Translations under genes and position numbers: made by a program
The notes under the pieces: generated by a model
Database searches by the model: none
What the model was told of the DNA's origin: nothing
The model's input: the letters and a program-made list of their open reading frames with translations, nothing else
In this document: in pieces, positions 1 to 7,472 of the stretch
Layout of the letters: every line of letters begins with the position of its first letter
Numbering within the stretch: the stretch's first letter is position 1
Assembly: GCA_910577365.1 (NCBI GenBank)
Contig: CAJTMU010000066.1
Location: 1 to 12,815 of the forward strand
Source: an uncultured Oscillospiraceae bacterium
GTDB taxonomy: Bacteria > Bacillota > Clostridia > Oscillospirales > Ruminococcaceae
DNA: 12,815 nucleotides
Direction of reading: 5' to 3'

Positions 1-1
1 T

Positions 2-2062
2 GAATTTTACGATACCGGCTACGACATGATATCAGGTCTTACCGGCTCGGTTATAGAGATGGTCGAGGATTATTCTGGACTGAAACTTAACGTTGTCACC
101 TGCGAAACTCTTGCAGATTGTGTGAAGATGCTGGAAAGCGGGGAAGCAGATGTTATCTGCGGCAATGCAAACGCTGCAAGCATGGCAAACTTCGGAAATT
201 ACTACACCACTCTGCCATATAACCGTTCTCCCATAGTGACTGCGGGACACTCCGACACTGTTCTCGGCGACCGCATGAAATTAGCCGTTCCCGAAAACAG
301 CGCGGATATTGTAAAATACATGAAAAAGCTTTATCCCGCCGCTTCATTCCTGCCTTACGACAATGTGGAGCTGTGTATGGAGGCGGTACGCAGAGGAGAG
401 GCGGACGCGGTATGCGCGGGTGCTCATGAAATAATCTATCTAAAAAACGGCGGCTATGACGATATGGATATCCTTAACGTCTGCGCCGGATTTCACACCG
501 ATTCCATGGTGACGCACCACAACACCCCGCTTTGCGCTATACTGGAAAAATCACTGCTTCAGATAAGCTACAACAGCGCCACTGTTACAGCCTACAACAA
601 TATGACCGCCATGGGTTACGAATCCATGAGCCTCAACAGATTTGTGGACAAGTACTCATGGCTGATCCTCTCAATATTCATTATAGTACTTCTGTGCATT
701 ATTCTGCTTATTCTCCTTGCGGTGGTGCGGAACAACCGCGCCGCAGAAACCGATCCGCTGACAGGAGGACGCTCAAAGGGAAAATACATTGACGATACAA
801 GAAAAATGCTTAAAAAATCCATACCTGAAAAATGGGCTGTGGTGCTTTTCGATATCGACAAGTTCAAGTATGTTAATGACAGCCTCGGCTATCAGGAAGG
901 CAACAGAATGCTGGAGCGCCTGTATAAGACATTAGGTGATCATCTTGATGACGACGAGATATTTGCGAGAATATCCGACGACAATTTTGCCTGCACTGTG
1001 CATAACGCCACAGACAATGAGCTAATCACCAAAATCCACAGAGTTTTTAATGAGTTTGAGCGCAGAAACGCACTTTTCGTAAAGTATCCTGTTCTTTTCA
1101 GCGCTGGTGTATGCCGGTTTGAAGAATGTATTGATAAAAACGGCGGTATTGATATAAATGCTGCTCTGGACCGCTGCACAATAGCCAAGAAAACTCTTAA
1201 AGGTCTGCATGAATCCTCAATAGCGTTTTACGACGGAAAGATACGTGACAGGGCTCTGCGCGAAAAGGATTATGAGAGCGTTATGCCGGCAGCGCTTAAA
1301 AACCATGAGTTTCAATGTTATCTTCAGCCGAAATACGGCACAAAATCCAAGCATATAGAGGGTGCGGAGGCACTCATACGCTGGAACAGCTCAGAGTACG
1401 GATTTATTTATCCAGACTCATTCATACCGCTCAGCGAAAAAAACGGATTTGTTGTGGAGCTTGATTTCTTCATACTTGAAGAGGTCTGCAAGGCAATGAA
1501 GCGGTGGATATCACAGGGAAGAACCCCCGTGGTGGTTTCTGTAAACCAGTCGCGGCTGCACATTAATTACGATGACTATATTTGGCGGCTTAGGGAGATA
1601 GTGGACAAATATGAAATTCCCTACGAGTACATAGAGCTGGAGCTTACCGAAAGCGTATTCTCTGACAATACCGAGCTGATGCTGAAAATAATGAACAAGC
1701 TGCACGAAATTGGCTTCAAGCTCTCAATAGACGATTTCGGTTCGGGATATTCCTCTCTTAATATTTTAAAGGATATTCCGGCTGATGTCGTAAAAATAGA
1801 CCGTGAGTTTTTCAACGGAACTGTCAACTCTGCCAAAGGAAGAGCAGTAATATCCACGGTGGTTGACTTGGCGAAAAATCTTAATATGGAGGTTATCTCC
1901 GAGGGCGTTGAAACCGGTGAGCAAGTAGAATTTTTAAAGCAGATTGACTGCGCGATGGTTCAGGGATACTACTTTGCCAAGCCTATGCCAATGAATGCTT
2001 TTGAAGAGCTGTGGGTAAACGATCTTGCGCTTAAGGATATAGAGCAGCAGGTCGGCGAATAA
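2..2062 (+). CDS. 5'-truncated membrane receptor: solute-binding domain, TM helix, degenerate GGDEF, intact EAL (c-di-GMP phosphodiesterase)
   Basis: The frame is open to the window edge, so the N-terminus and signal peptide lie upstream; residues here are counted from the Met codon at 26. Residues 1-205 resemble the second half of a bacterial family-3 extracellular solute-binding domain (SBP_bac_3-like). Residues about 210-235 form one hydrophobic membrane helix followed by RNN. A GGDEF fold (about 243-405) keeps FDIDKFKYVND, but the active-site loop reads SDDNF instead of GGDEF, so it should not make c-di-GMP. The EAL domain (about 420-665) has every expected catalytic residue: E448 of EAL, N507, E539/E542 of ELTE, D569-D570 of DDFGSG, K590, E626 and Q646. 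I infer a receptor that senses an amino-acid-like solute outside the cell and controls cytoplasmic c-di-GMP hydrolysis. The ligand is unknown. Confidence 0.9.
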   Translation, partial: EFYDTGYDMISGLTGSVIEMVEDYSGLKLNVVTCETLADCVKMLESGEADVICGNANAASMANFGNYYTTLPYNRSPIVTAGHSDTVLGDRMKLAVPENSADIVKYMKKLYPAASFLPYDNVELCMEAVRRGEADAVCAGAHEIIYLKNGGYDDMDILNVCAGFHTDSMVTHHNTPLCAILEKSLLQISYNSATVTAYNNMTAMGYESMSLNRFVDKYSWLILSIFIIVLLCIILLILLAVVRNNRAAETDPLTGGRSKGKYIDDTRKMLKKSIPEKWAVVLFDIDKFKYVNDSLGYQEGNRMLERLYKTLGDHLDDDEIFARISDDNFACTVHNATDNELITKIHRVFNEFERRNALFVKYPVLFSAGVCRFEECIDKNGGIDINAALDRCTIAKKTLKGLHESSIAFYDGKIRDRALREKDYESVMPAALKNHEFQCYLQPKYGTKSKHIEGAEALIRWNSSEYGFIYPDSFIPLSEKNGFVVELDFFILEEVCKAMKRWISQGRTPVVVSVNQSRLHINYDDYIWRLREIVDKYEIPYEYIELELTESVFSDNTELMLKIMNKLHEIGFKLSIDDFGSGYSSLNILKDIPADVVKIDREFFNGTVNSAKGRAVISTVVDLAKNLNMEVISEGVETGEQVEFLKQIDCAMVQGYYFAKPMPMNAFEELWVNDLALKDIEQQVGE

Positions 2063-2074
2063 TTTTAAAATTGT

Positions 2075-2101
2075 TCCCCCGCCAAAAGCGGGGGATTTTT
2101 A
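2075..2101 (+). terminator. Intrinsic terminator after the receptor gene
   Basis: Stem CCCCCGC / GCGGGGG (7 bp, plus a closing T-A pair) with loop CAAAA, followed by ATTTTTATT. It starts 12 nt after the TAA at 2060-2062. It should separate the receptor gene from the next PDE gene, which has its own promoter. Confidence 0.93.
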
Positions 2102-2272
2102 TTATCATATTCAAAATATAAAAGATTACCCGAACGTTTTTGACATATACAGACGGATTTTGATGCGCTTTTCTTACAAAAAACCATCTATGTGTCGCCG
2201 CTTTCTGACTGATAGACATAGTGATTTTTACCAATAGTTTTTGTGAGATTTGCGGTATTTTTGTGTTATTGC

Positions 2273-2302
2273 TTGACAAATCATGCCATGATAAGGTATA
2301 AT
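2273..2302 (+). promoter_or_regulatory. SigA-type promoter of the PAS-GAF-EAL gene
   Basis: TTGACA (2273-2278), an 18-nt spacer and TATAAT (2297-2302). Both hexamers are perfect consensus. Transcription should start near 2309, giving a leader of about 33 nt. The preceding AT-rich stretch (2102-2272) shows no gene and no clear structure. Confidence 0.85.
2280..2292. promoter_or_regulatory. Operator-like palindrome in the promoter spacer
   Basis: ATCATG-C-CATGAT is a perfect 13-nt inverted repeat lying wholly between the -35 and -10 boxes. A dimeric repressor bound there would block RNA polymerase. The symmetry is seen directly; a regulator is only inferred. Confidence 0.4.
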
Positions 2303-2341
2303 AAAGTGAATTGGCAAATTGTGTGATTGGAGGTGCGGCGA

Positions 2342-5300
2342 ATGTCTGAAATAACGGCGGCAATGGAAATTGAGCAGCTGAGGCAGGAGCTTAAAGACGC
2401 ACAGCGGCAGATAAACAGCCTTAAAATTTCGGTCAGGGCTAAAGAGCTGCGTGTAAAAATCTCTTCGGAATATTCCAATTTCGGTCTTTGGGAGTATGAT
2501 ATTGCCGAGGATATATGCTATCAATACAAAAAACTGAACGGAAGGTATGAGAATGAGCTTGATCCTATCGTTCATTTCAGAGATACAATTATAAGCTGGG
2601 GAACGGTTTATGCAGAGGATCTGCCCGAATTTAACCGCTTCTGCGACGCTATGGAGCGCGGTGACAAGGAGGTCGGCTGCGACATAAGAGTAATTAACGA
2701 CGAATGTGACATAGTGTGGTTCAGATATGAGGGCAAAACCATTTTTGACGACAACGGAAAGCCTGTGCGAATAATAGGGCGCACGATTGACGTTACCGAA
2801 GAAAAGGGCGGAGTCAGCGATAAAAGCGACGGACGACGCGACGAGCTAACAGGCGCATATATGTCTGAAGCATTTGAGGAGGATGTTAGAGTAAAGACCT
2901 CCGGCGCAAACAGATTTAAAATCGCCGCGCTTCTGCTGGTAAGCATAGATAACTTTAACACCATTACGGAGCAAATGGGTCAGGAGTTCAAGGACTATGT
3001 TGTCAAGGACGTTGCAAAGGTGCTTTTCAGTATAAGCGTATGTGAGCACGACAGCAGCGTAGGGCGTATCAGTGACGGGGAATTCGCTATTTTCGTAAGA
3101 TTCAACAATATGACCGATCTTGATTCCATTGCCGCAAAGACCGTTATTATGATAAACGGCTACGACTTCTACAACAATACTAAAATAACCGTAAGCGAAG
3201 GCGTTTCCATACTCAAAAACGGAAAGAAATACCGTGCGGCCATAAAGGAAGCGGCAGCGGCAATGCGCTCGGCAAGGGCAAAGGGCGGCAACGGCTATGC
3301 TCACTACAATAAGGCAATGGCGGCTGAGGCGCTTGTAAATCTGTCCGGTAGCTCCGAGGTTATTGATGAGGTCCGCGCATTGACGGCGGGTGCCGCGTCA
3401 AGAGTCGCGGAAGCAATCGGAAAGGTGCGCCGAAATGTCCGCGGGGATTTTGAGGAAAATTGTGCACTGGCAATGAGCATCTCTCCGATATACAATCTTG
3501 TCGCAGAGGCATTTATAGATAAGTCGCGTCGCAGTGCGCTTATTAAAGAAGCGATTTGCGAGGCGGGAAGACAAACCAATTTTACCGCGATATATGTATG
3601 CCATTTCATAGAGGATGAGATTGTACGGCTGCTGACCTACACCAAAGACAACAAAAGCGCTGAGGATTGTCCCGGAGTAAACTTTACCGCAGACAGAAGC
3701 GCTCTTGAACACACTCTATTAAATAATGAAGAAATTGCGCTTGACATACATATGGCAAGTGGAAAAAAGTTTGGATATGAGCTGATAAACGGCGCTCAGT
3801 TCGCTCTAATTATACCCGTTATGCGCGATGACTACCCAACGGGATATCTGGCGTTTGTTTCGGAAACACGCCGCACTATACAAGATTCCGACGCGCAGAT
3901 AATCGCGCTTATTTCGGGGGCGCTGAACAGAATGTTCACCTCTTTTCACGAGGAAAATCAAGACGCCGATAATCTGCATTTCTCATCAGTGGTTATGAAT
4001 AATCTGCGTATTGAGGAATTTTCGATAATCCCCGAAACATATGAAATGGACAGAATCGGGGAAAGCACTGCCGCGCACTATAACGTAAAGCGCGGTGATA
4101 TCTGCTATAAAGCGATAAGAGGCAGAAGTACTCCCTGCCATGACTGCCCCGCCAAAAAACTGAACAAAGGACAGCTTACCGCCTCTACAACTTTCTATTG
4201 TGAAAACGAACGGCGCTGGTTGGACGTAGCCGCATCCGCGGACGAAAACAGCAAGGGAGAGCCGCGCTATATCATAAGCACCGCAGATATCACAGATTGT
4301 CTTGGTCAGATACAGATGTCGGACGCGCTTACAGGTGTAATGACGCTGGACGCGTTTGCCGCCGAGGGTCTGCGCCTTACCGCAAACGGATCTAACGGAT
4401 ACTTTGTTTTAGTAATAAATATTGCGGGATTCCGCAGATTCAACGACAGCATGGGCTTTGAATTTGGAAACTCGCTTCTGATAGCCGTTTCGGATATTCT
4501 GGAGCGTTCCATAGGCGCAGGAGAACTGCTCTGCCGCTCAGAGGGTTCGCGTTTTGTTGCCCTTATGAAAAACAAAAGCCTGTCGGAAATGCATATTCGG
4601 CTGAACCAGCTTCTTGCAAGTATTCAAAAGCAGGTATATGAAAAATGCACAAAGCAGATTTATCTTGTGGTAGGCATCTATGAAATGGTGGGAGAATCCG
4701 TCGGTATCATGGGAGCGCTGGACAGAGCCATAAGAGCGCAGAAAACCGTAAAAGACAAGGGATTTTACCGCGAAAACGCAGTTGCGGTTTATGACAACAA
4801 GCTGAGAGAGGAGCTTCAGAACAGACAGTATGTTGAGGCTCATATGCTTGAAGCACTCGAAAATGATGAATTTAGAGTCTTCTATCAGCCAAAGGTCAGC
4901 ATAGCCACGGGAAAAATAGTCGGCGCGGAAGCTCTTGTGCGTTGGATAAGACCAAACGGAGAAGTTATCTCCCCCGCCATGTTTGTGCCGATATTTGAGG
5001 AAAACGGCTTCATAACGGATATGGATTTTGCGATATACCGCCACGCAGTATCCGATATAAAGCGCTGGCTTAGAAATGGATATGATGTGCCGTTGGTAAG
5101 CCTGAATGTCAGCCGCCATCACCTGAAGGACGATAACTTTGCAGACAAGCTGACCAACCTCGTGGACGGACTGGGCGTTCCCCATGATAAAATAGAACTC
5201 GAGGTAACGGAAAGTCTGCTAATGGATAACCTGGAAAAGCTGGTGGAGGTAATGACGCAGCTGAAATCCATAGGTTTCAGGATCTCTGTTGACGACTTTG

Positions 5301-5599
5301 GCTCAGGTTACTCATCGCTTAATCTTATAACGCAGCTTCCATTTGATACGCTTAAAATTGACGGAGGCTTCTTCCTTAAAAACGATCTTTCCGAAAAGAA
5401 CAAGAAGGTCATATCCTCGGTGGTCACGCTGGCGAAAAGCCTTAATCTTGAAACTGTCTCCGAGGGTGTTGAAACACAAACACAGGTCGATTTCCTGCGC
5501 GACCTGGGCTGTAATATGATACAGGGATATTTTTACTATAAACCAATGCCAACCGGAGACTTTGAAAATCTTATCGCACAGAAAACCGAAAAAGCATAA
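2342..5599 (+). CDS. Cytoplasmic multidomain c-di-GMP phosphodiesterase (PAS, degenerate GGDEF, GAF-like, Cys-rich PAS, degenerate GGDEF, EAL)
   Basis: 1085 residues. The start is ATG 2342, because GGAGGTG (2329-2335) sits 6 nt before it; an in-frame TTG at 2327 would put the SD inside the gene. Order: coiled coil (about 5-45), PAS-3-like (about 46-155, ending DVTEE), GGDEF fold with SDGEF at 244-248 (about 167-325), GAF-like (about 395-535), a second PAS-like domain with C588, C599 and C602 (about 545-652), a second GGDEF fold reading EGSRF at 734-738 (about 660-820), then EAL (about 830-1080). The EAL residues are all present: E863, N922, E954/E957, D984-D985, K1005, E1041 and Q1061. No membrane helix is visible. 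Neither GGDEF site looks catalytic, so the expected reaction is c-di-GMP to pGpG, tuned by the sensory domains or by GTP on the degenerate domains. It has its own promoter and terminator. Domain borders are approximate; the GAF assignment is the weakest. Confidence 0.93.
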   Translation: MSEITAAMEIEQLRQELKDAQRQINSLKISVRAKELRVKISSEYSNFGLWEYDIAEDICYQYKKLNGRYENELDPIVHFRDTIISWGTVYAEDLPEFNRFCDAMERGDKEVGCDIRVINDECDIVWFRYEGKTIFDDNGKPVRIIGRTIDVTEEKGGVSDKSDGRRDELTGAYMSEAFEEDVRVKTSGANRFKIAALLLVSIDNFNTITEQMGQEFKDYVVKDVAKVLFSISVCEHDSSVGRISDGEFAIFVRFNNMTDLDSIAAKTVIMINGYDFYNNTKITVSEGVSILKNGKKYRAAIKEAAAAMRSARAKGGNGYAHYNKAMAAEALVNLSGSSEVIDEVRALTAGAASRVAEAIGKVRRNVRGDFEENCALAMSISPIYNLVAEAFIDKSRRSALIKEAICEAGRQTNFTAIYVCHFIEDEIVRLLTYTKDNKSAEDCPGVNFTADRSALEHTLLNNEEIALDIHMASGKKFGYELINGAQFALIIPVMRDDYPTGYLAFVSETRRTIQDSDAQIIALISGALNRMFTSFHEENQDADNLHFSSVVMNNLRIEEFSIIPETYEMDRIGESTAAHYNVKRGDICYKAIRGRSTPCHDCPAKKLNKGQLTASTTFYCENERRWLDVAASADENSKGEPRYIISTADITDCLGQIQMSDALTGVMTLDAFAAEGLRLTANGSNGYFVLVINIAGFRRFNDSMGFEFGNSLLIAVSDILERSIGAGELLCRSEGSRFVALMKNKSLSEMHIRLNQLLASIQKQVYEKCTKQIYLVVGIYEMVGESVGIMGALDRAIRAQKTVKDKGFYRENAVAVYDNKLREELQNRQYVEAHMLEALENDEFRVFYQPKVSIATGKIVGAEALVRWIRPNGEVISPAMFVPIFEENGFITDMDFAIYRHAVSDIKRWLRNGYDVPLVSLNVSRHHLKDDNFADKLTNLVDGLGVPHDKIELEVTESLLMDNLEKLVEVMTQLKSIGFRISVDDFGSGYSSLNLITQLPFDTLKIDGGFFLKNDLSEKNKKVISSVVTLAKSLNLETVSEGVETQTQVDFLRDLGCNMIQGYFYYKPMPTGDFENLIAQKTEKA

Positions 5600-5602
5600 C
5601 TT

Positions 5603-5637
5603 ATCGCTGCGCAACAAAAGCGCGGCGATTTTGTTGT
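5603..5637 (+). terminator. Intrinsic terminator after the PAS-GAF-EAL gene
   Basis: A 10-bp stem, 5603-5612 with 5620-5629, contains one G-T pair and has loop AACAAAA. The T-rich tail is TTTGTTG. It lies just after the TAA stop at 5597-5599. The tail is interrupted, so it is weaker than the other terminators in the window. Confidence 0.75.
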
Positions 5638-5720
5638 GTCCCCCACAGCTTATTCCACGGCTACAAAAAGGCTAAGTTTATGAGTTAAAAAACTCTGATG
5701 ATATATTATCCGCATAACAA

Positions 5721-5742
5721 TCAAAATAACAACATATTTTGA
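5721..5742. terminator. AT-rich hairpin between convergent genes
   Basis: TCAAAATA and TATTTTGA form a perfect 8-bp inverted repeat with a 6-nt loop (5729-5734). It could be a weak terminator for the leftward ABC operon, but the stem is almost all A-T and it lies 75 nt past the ATPase stop. No better terminator is visible for that operon in 5600-5817. Confidence 0.3.
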
Positions 5743-5817
5743 GAAAATACCCTAAAATTTAAATTAACATCAAGACTGCAAACCCAAGAAAACACCTAAA
5801 TCAGATATTTAAAATGA

Positions 5818-6420
5818 CTATTTCATTTCTATTGCTTCGTCCGCCATAAAATCCCGCTCTTCGCGGTCATGAGTGACAAATATCACCGTTTTGCCTACGA
5901 TTTTTCTTTTGCAGTATTCCATCACCGAGCGTTTGGTTTCCGAATCCAAGCCCTTGAACGGCTCGTCGAGAAACAGCGCGTCATATTCCGCCAACAGCGC
6001 TCTCAATAAAGCAGTGCGCCTTTTCATACCGCCGCTAAGTTCTCTCACCGCCTTGTTTTCACAGCCCGCCAGACCAATCACCGCAAGCTCCCCTGAAATC
6101 TCCGAGAGGCTGTATCTTTTTCCCGTAACTAAACGAATATTAGCTGAGATCGTGAGATTTTCACAAAGCCTGTTCTCCTGAAACACCGCACTTATACGCT
6201 CAGGCCGAATAACGCTGCCACTGTCGGGCGCAAGTATCCCCATAAGCACCGACAACAGAGTCGATTTTCCGCAGCCCGATGCTCCCGTTACCGCCGTAAT
6301 ACTACCCTCGCGAAAAACGCGCGAAAAATCGCTCAACACCCTATTATCGCCGAACGACTTGCTGATATCTGAAGCGATTATATCCATGTTAGCCTTCAGT
6401 CCCTCTATCCTTTTATCCAT
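5818..6420 (-). CDS. ABC transporter ATP-binding protein, NitT/TauT (SsuB/TauB-like) family
   Basis: ATPase that powers the importer made with the next two genes. Motifs, numbered from the Met at 6420: Walker A GASGCGKST (46-54), Q-loop Q81, signature LSGGM (128-132), Walker B ALFLDEP (148-154) and switch His184 in VTHD. At 200 residues it is shorter than typical SsuB/TauB proteins (about 240-260) and appears to stop soon after the H-loop, but all nucleotide-binding motifs are present. It begins 7 nt after the permease stop, so the two are co-transcribed. An internal ATG at 6387 (Met12) has GAAGG 5 nt upstream and could be the true start, giving 189 residues. The first ATG has only a weak GGATAG before it. 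Confidence 0.9.
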   Translation of the reverse strand: MDKRIEGLKANMDIIASDISKSFGDNRVLSDFSRVFREGSITAVTGASGCGKSTLLSVLMGILAPDSGSVIRPERISAVFQENRLCENLTISANIRLVTGKRYSLSEISGELAVIGLAGCENKAVRELSGGMKRRTALLRALLAEYDALFLDEPFKGLDSETKRSVMEYCKRKIVGKTVIFVTHDREERDFMADEAIEMK

Positions 6421-6427
6421 CTATCCA

Positions 6428-7174
6428 TCACATTCGTTCAACGCGCTTTACAAGGAGCTTTACAAAAGCCGTAAATATTTCCTCGCACAAGCGGCTCACC
6501 AGAATTATGACCAGCGTCCAAGCAAACAGATCCGCCGTTTCAAGGTAGACCTTAGACATATACAGCTTCTCACCTATCGAACCGTTGGGAATACCTATAA
6601 CTTCCGCCGCCACGCCCGATTTCCAGCATAAACCTATCGCCAGACCCGATGCGGAACGGAAATAGGGGAGCAGCTGTGAAAGATAAACGCCCACAAAACG
6701 CCGCCAAGGCGGTATATGAAACAGTTCTGCCATTGTTTTCAGCTTAGGGTCAAGGCTGTCCAGCCCCTCAAGCATATTCGTATACACAATCGGAACGCAT
6801 ATCAAAAACGACACCAGCACCGAAAGATCCTTTGAGGATATCCATATCAGCGCCAATATGGTAAAGGAAGCGACCGGAACAGATTTCAGCACCGACACCA
6901 GCGGCGAAAAAAGCTGCCGCGCAAAGGAGAATTTTCCTGACAGCAACGCAAGACCCGTCCCCCCCGCAAGCCCCATTGCGAAGCCCAGAAGAATTTTGCC
7001 TGAGGAAAAGGCAATGCTGCTCCAGAAATCGGGTTTCGGGGCAAGCTCCGCAATCCGCCTGACAACCTCAACGGGCGTTACAAGCAGTATTTTCTGATTA
7101 AGCGCCATCGCTCCCAGCTGCCATACTATCAGCCAGAAAAGCACGCACAGTATGGTAATAACGCGCTTTTTCAT
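6428..7174 (-). CDS. ABC transporter permease, NitT/TauT (SsuC/TauC-like) family
   Basis: 248 residues, normal length for this family of binding-protein-dependent importers. Hydrophobic helices are visible at about 5-25, 60-80, 97-113, 117-133, 172-192 and 215-232. The cytoplasmic EAA loop that docks on the ATPase corresponds to about 136-172 (EGLDSLDPKLKTMAE then LFHIPPWRRF). The conserved late segment GLCWKSGVAAEVIG (181-194) is typical of SsuC/TauC proteins. The start is preceded by GGGGAG 8 nt upstream of ATG. It lies 298 bp after the binding-protein gene and 7 nt before the ATPase gene. Family members move sulfonates, nitrate, taurine, thiamine precursors and similar solutes; the substrate cannot be read from this protein. 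Confidence 0.92.
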   Translation of the reverse strand: MKKRVITILCVLFWLIVWQLGAMALNQKILLVTPVEVVRRIAELAPKPDFWSSIAFSSGKILLGFAMGLAGGTGLALLSGKFSFARQLFSPLVSVLKSVPVASFTILALIWISSKDLSVLVSFLICVPIVYTNMLEGLDSLDPKLKTMAELFHIPPWRRFVGVYLSQLLPYFRSASGLAIGLCWKSGVAAEVIGIPNGSIGEKLYMSKVYLETADLFAWTLVIILVSRLCEEIFTAFVKLLVKRVERM

Positions 7175-7270
7175 GTGCCTCGCTCCCCGTTAATTGTAAT
7201 TTATTTATCCGCAGTATATTTCCCTCGTGGATGCTGCCGTTATTGCAATACAATAATTCAGTCTGTCCAA

Positions 7271-7365
7271 GTCAGTAACACTCCGCATAGTTTTGCGCAA
7301 AATACAGCATAATTCTTTAGGTATTTTCTTTATTCTTGCGCAAACCCTTAATCCGTGTTACTGAC
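7271..7365. repeat. 95-bp inverted-repeat element between binding-protein and permease genes
   Basis: The ends GTCAGTAACAC (7271-7281) and GTGTTACTGAC (7355-7365) are a perfect 11-bp inverted repeat. Inside each arm, 9-10 nt further in, is TTTGCGCAA, at the same offset, so the arms pair again. TTTTGCGCAAAA at 7291-7302 is itself a 12-bp palindrome. No ORF is present. It may be a non-autonomous mobile or REP-like repeat, or an RNA hairpin that sets mRNA levels between the two cistrons. The rest of the 7175-7472 gap holds only an outer GCAATACAA / TTGTATTGC pair (7245-7253, 7415-7423), possibly chance. Confidence 0.6.
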
Positions 7366-7443
7366 TAAGGCTCTCTTAAAAAATTTGCTGCTTCAATATT
7401 ACATTTAAATAACTTTGTATTGCGATGACTTTTTATAGCATAA

Positions 7444-7466
7444 GGGCGGCAAAAGTCTTGCCGCCC
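7444..7466 (-). terminator. 3' hairpin just after the binding-protein gene
   Basis: A perfect 9-bp stem, GGGCGGCAA / TTGCCGCCC, with a 5-nt loop begins 6 nt after the TGA stop on the minus strand. The following bases (TTATGCTAT) are poor in T runs. It is therefore more likely a leaky terminator or a 3'-end stabiliser that keeps binding protein in excess over permease and ATPase. Confidence 0.6.
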
Positions 7467-7472
7467 GAAAAA

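Noticed and set aside
2327..2341. Upstream TTG start for the large phosphodiesterase
   Set aside because: The SD GGAGGTG would lie inside the coding region. The ATG at 2342 has ideal spacing.
4538..5185. 215-codon open frame on the minus strand
   Set aside because: It is antisense to the second GGDEF and EAL domains of the large phosphodiesterase and has no RBS or motif support.
7245..7423. Outer inverted pair GCAATACAA / TTGTATTGC around the 95-bp element
   Set aside because: Only 9 bp, asymmetrically placed relative to the inner ends. It could be chance and is not annotated as element termini.
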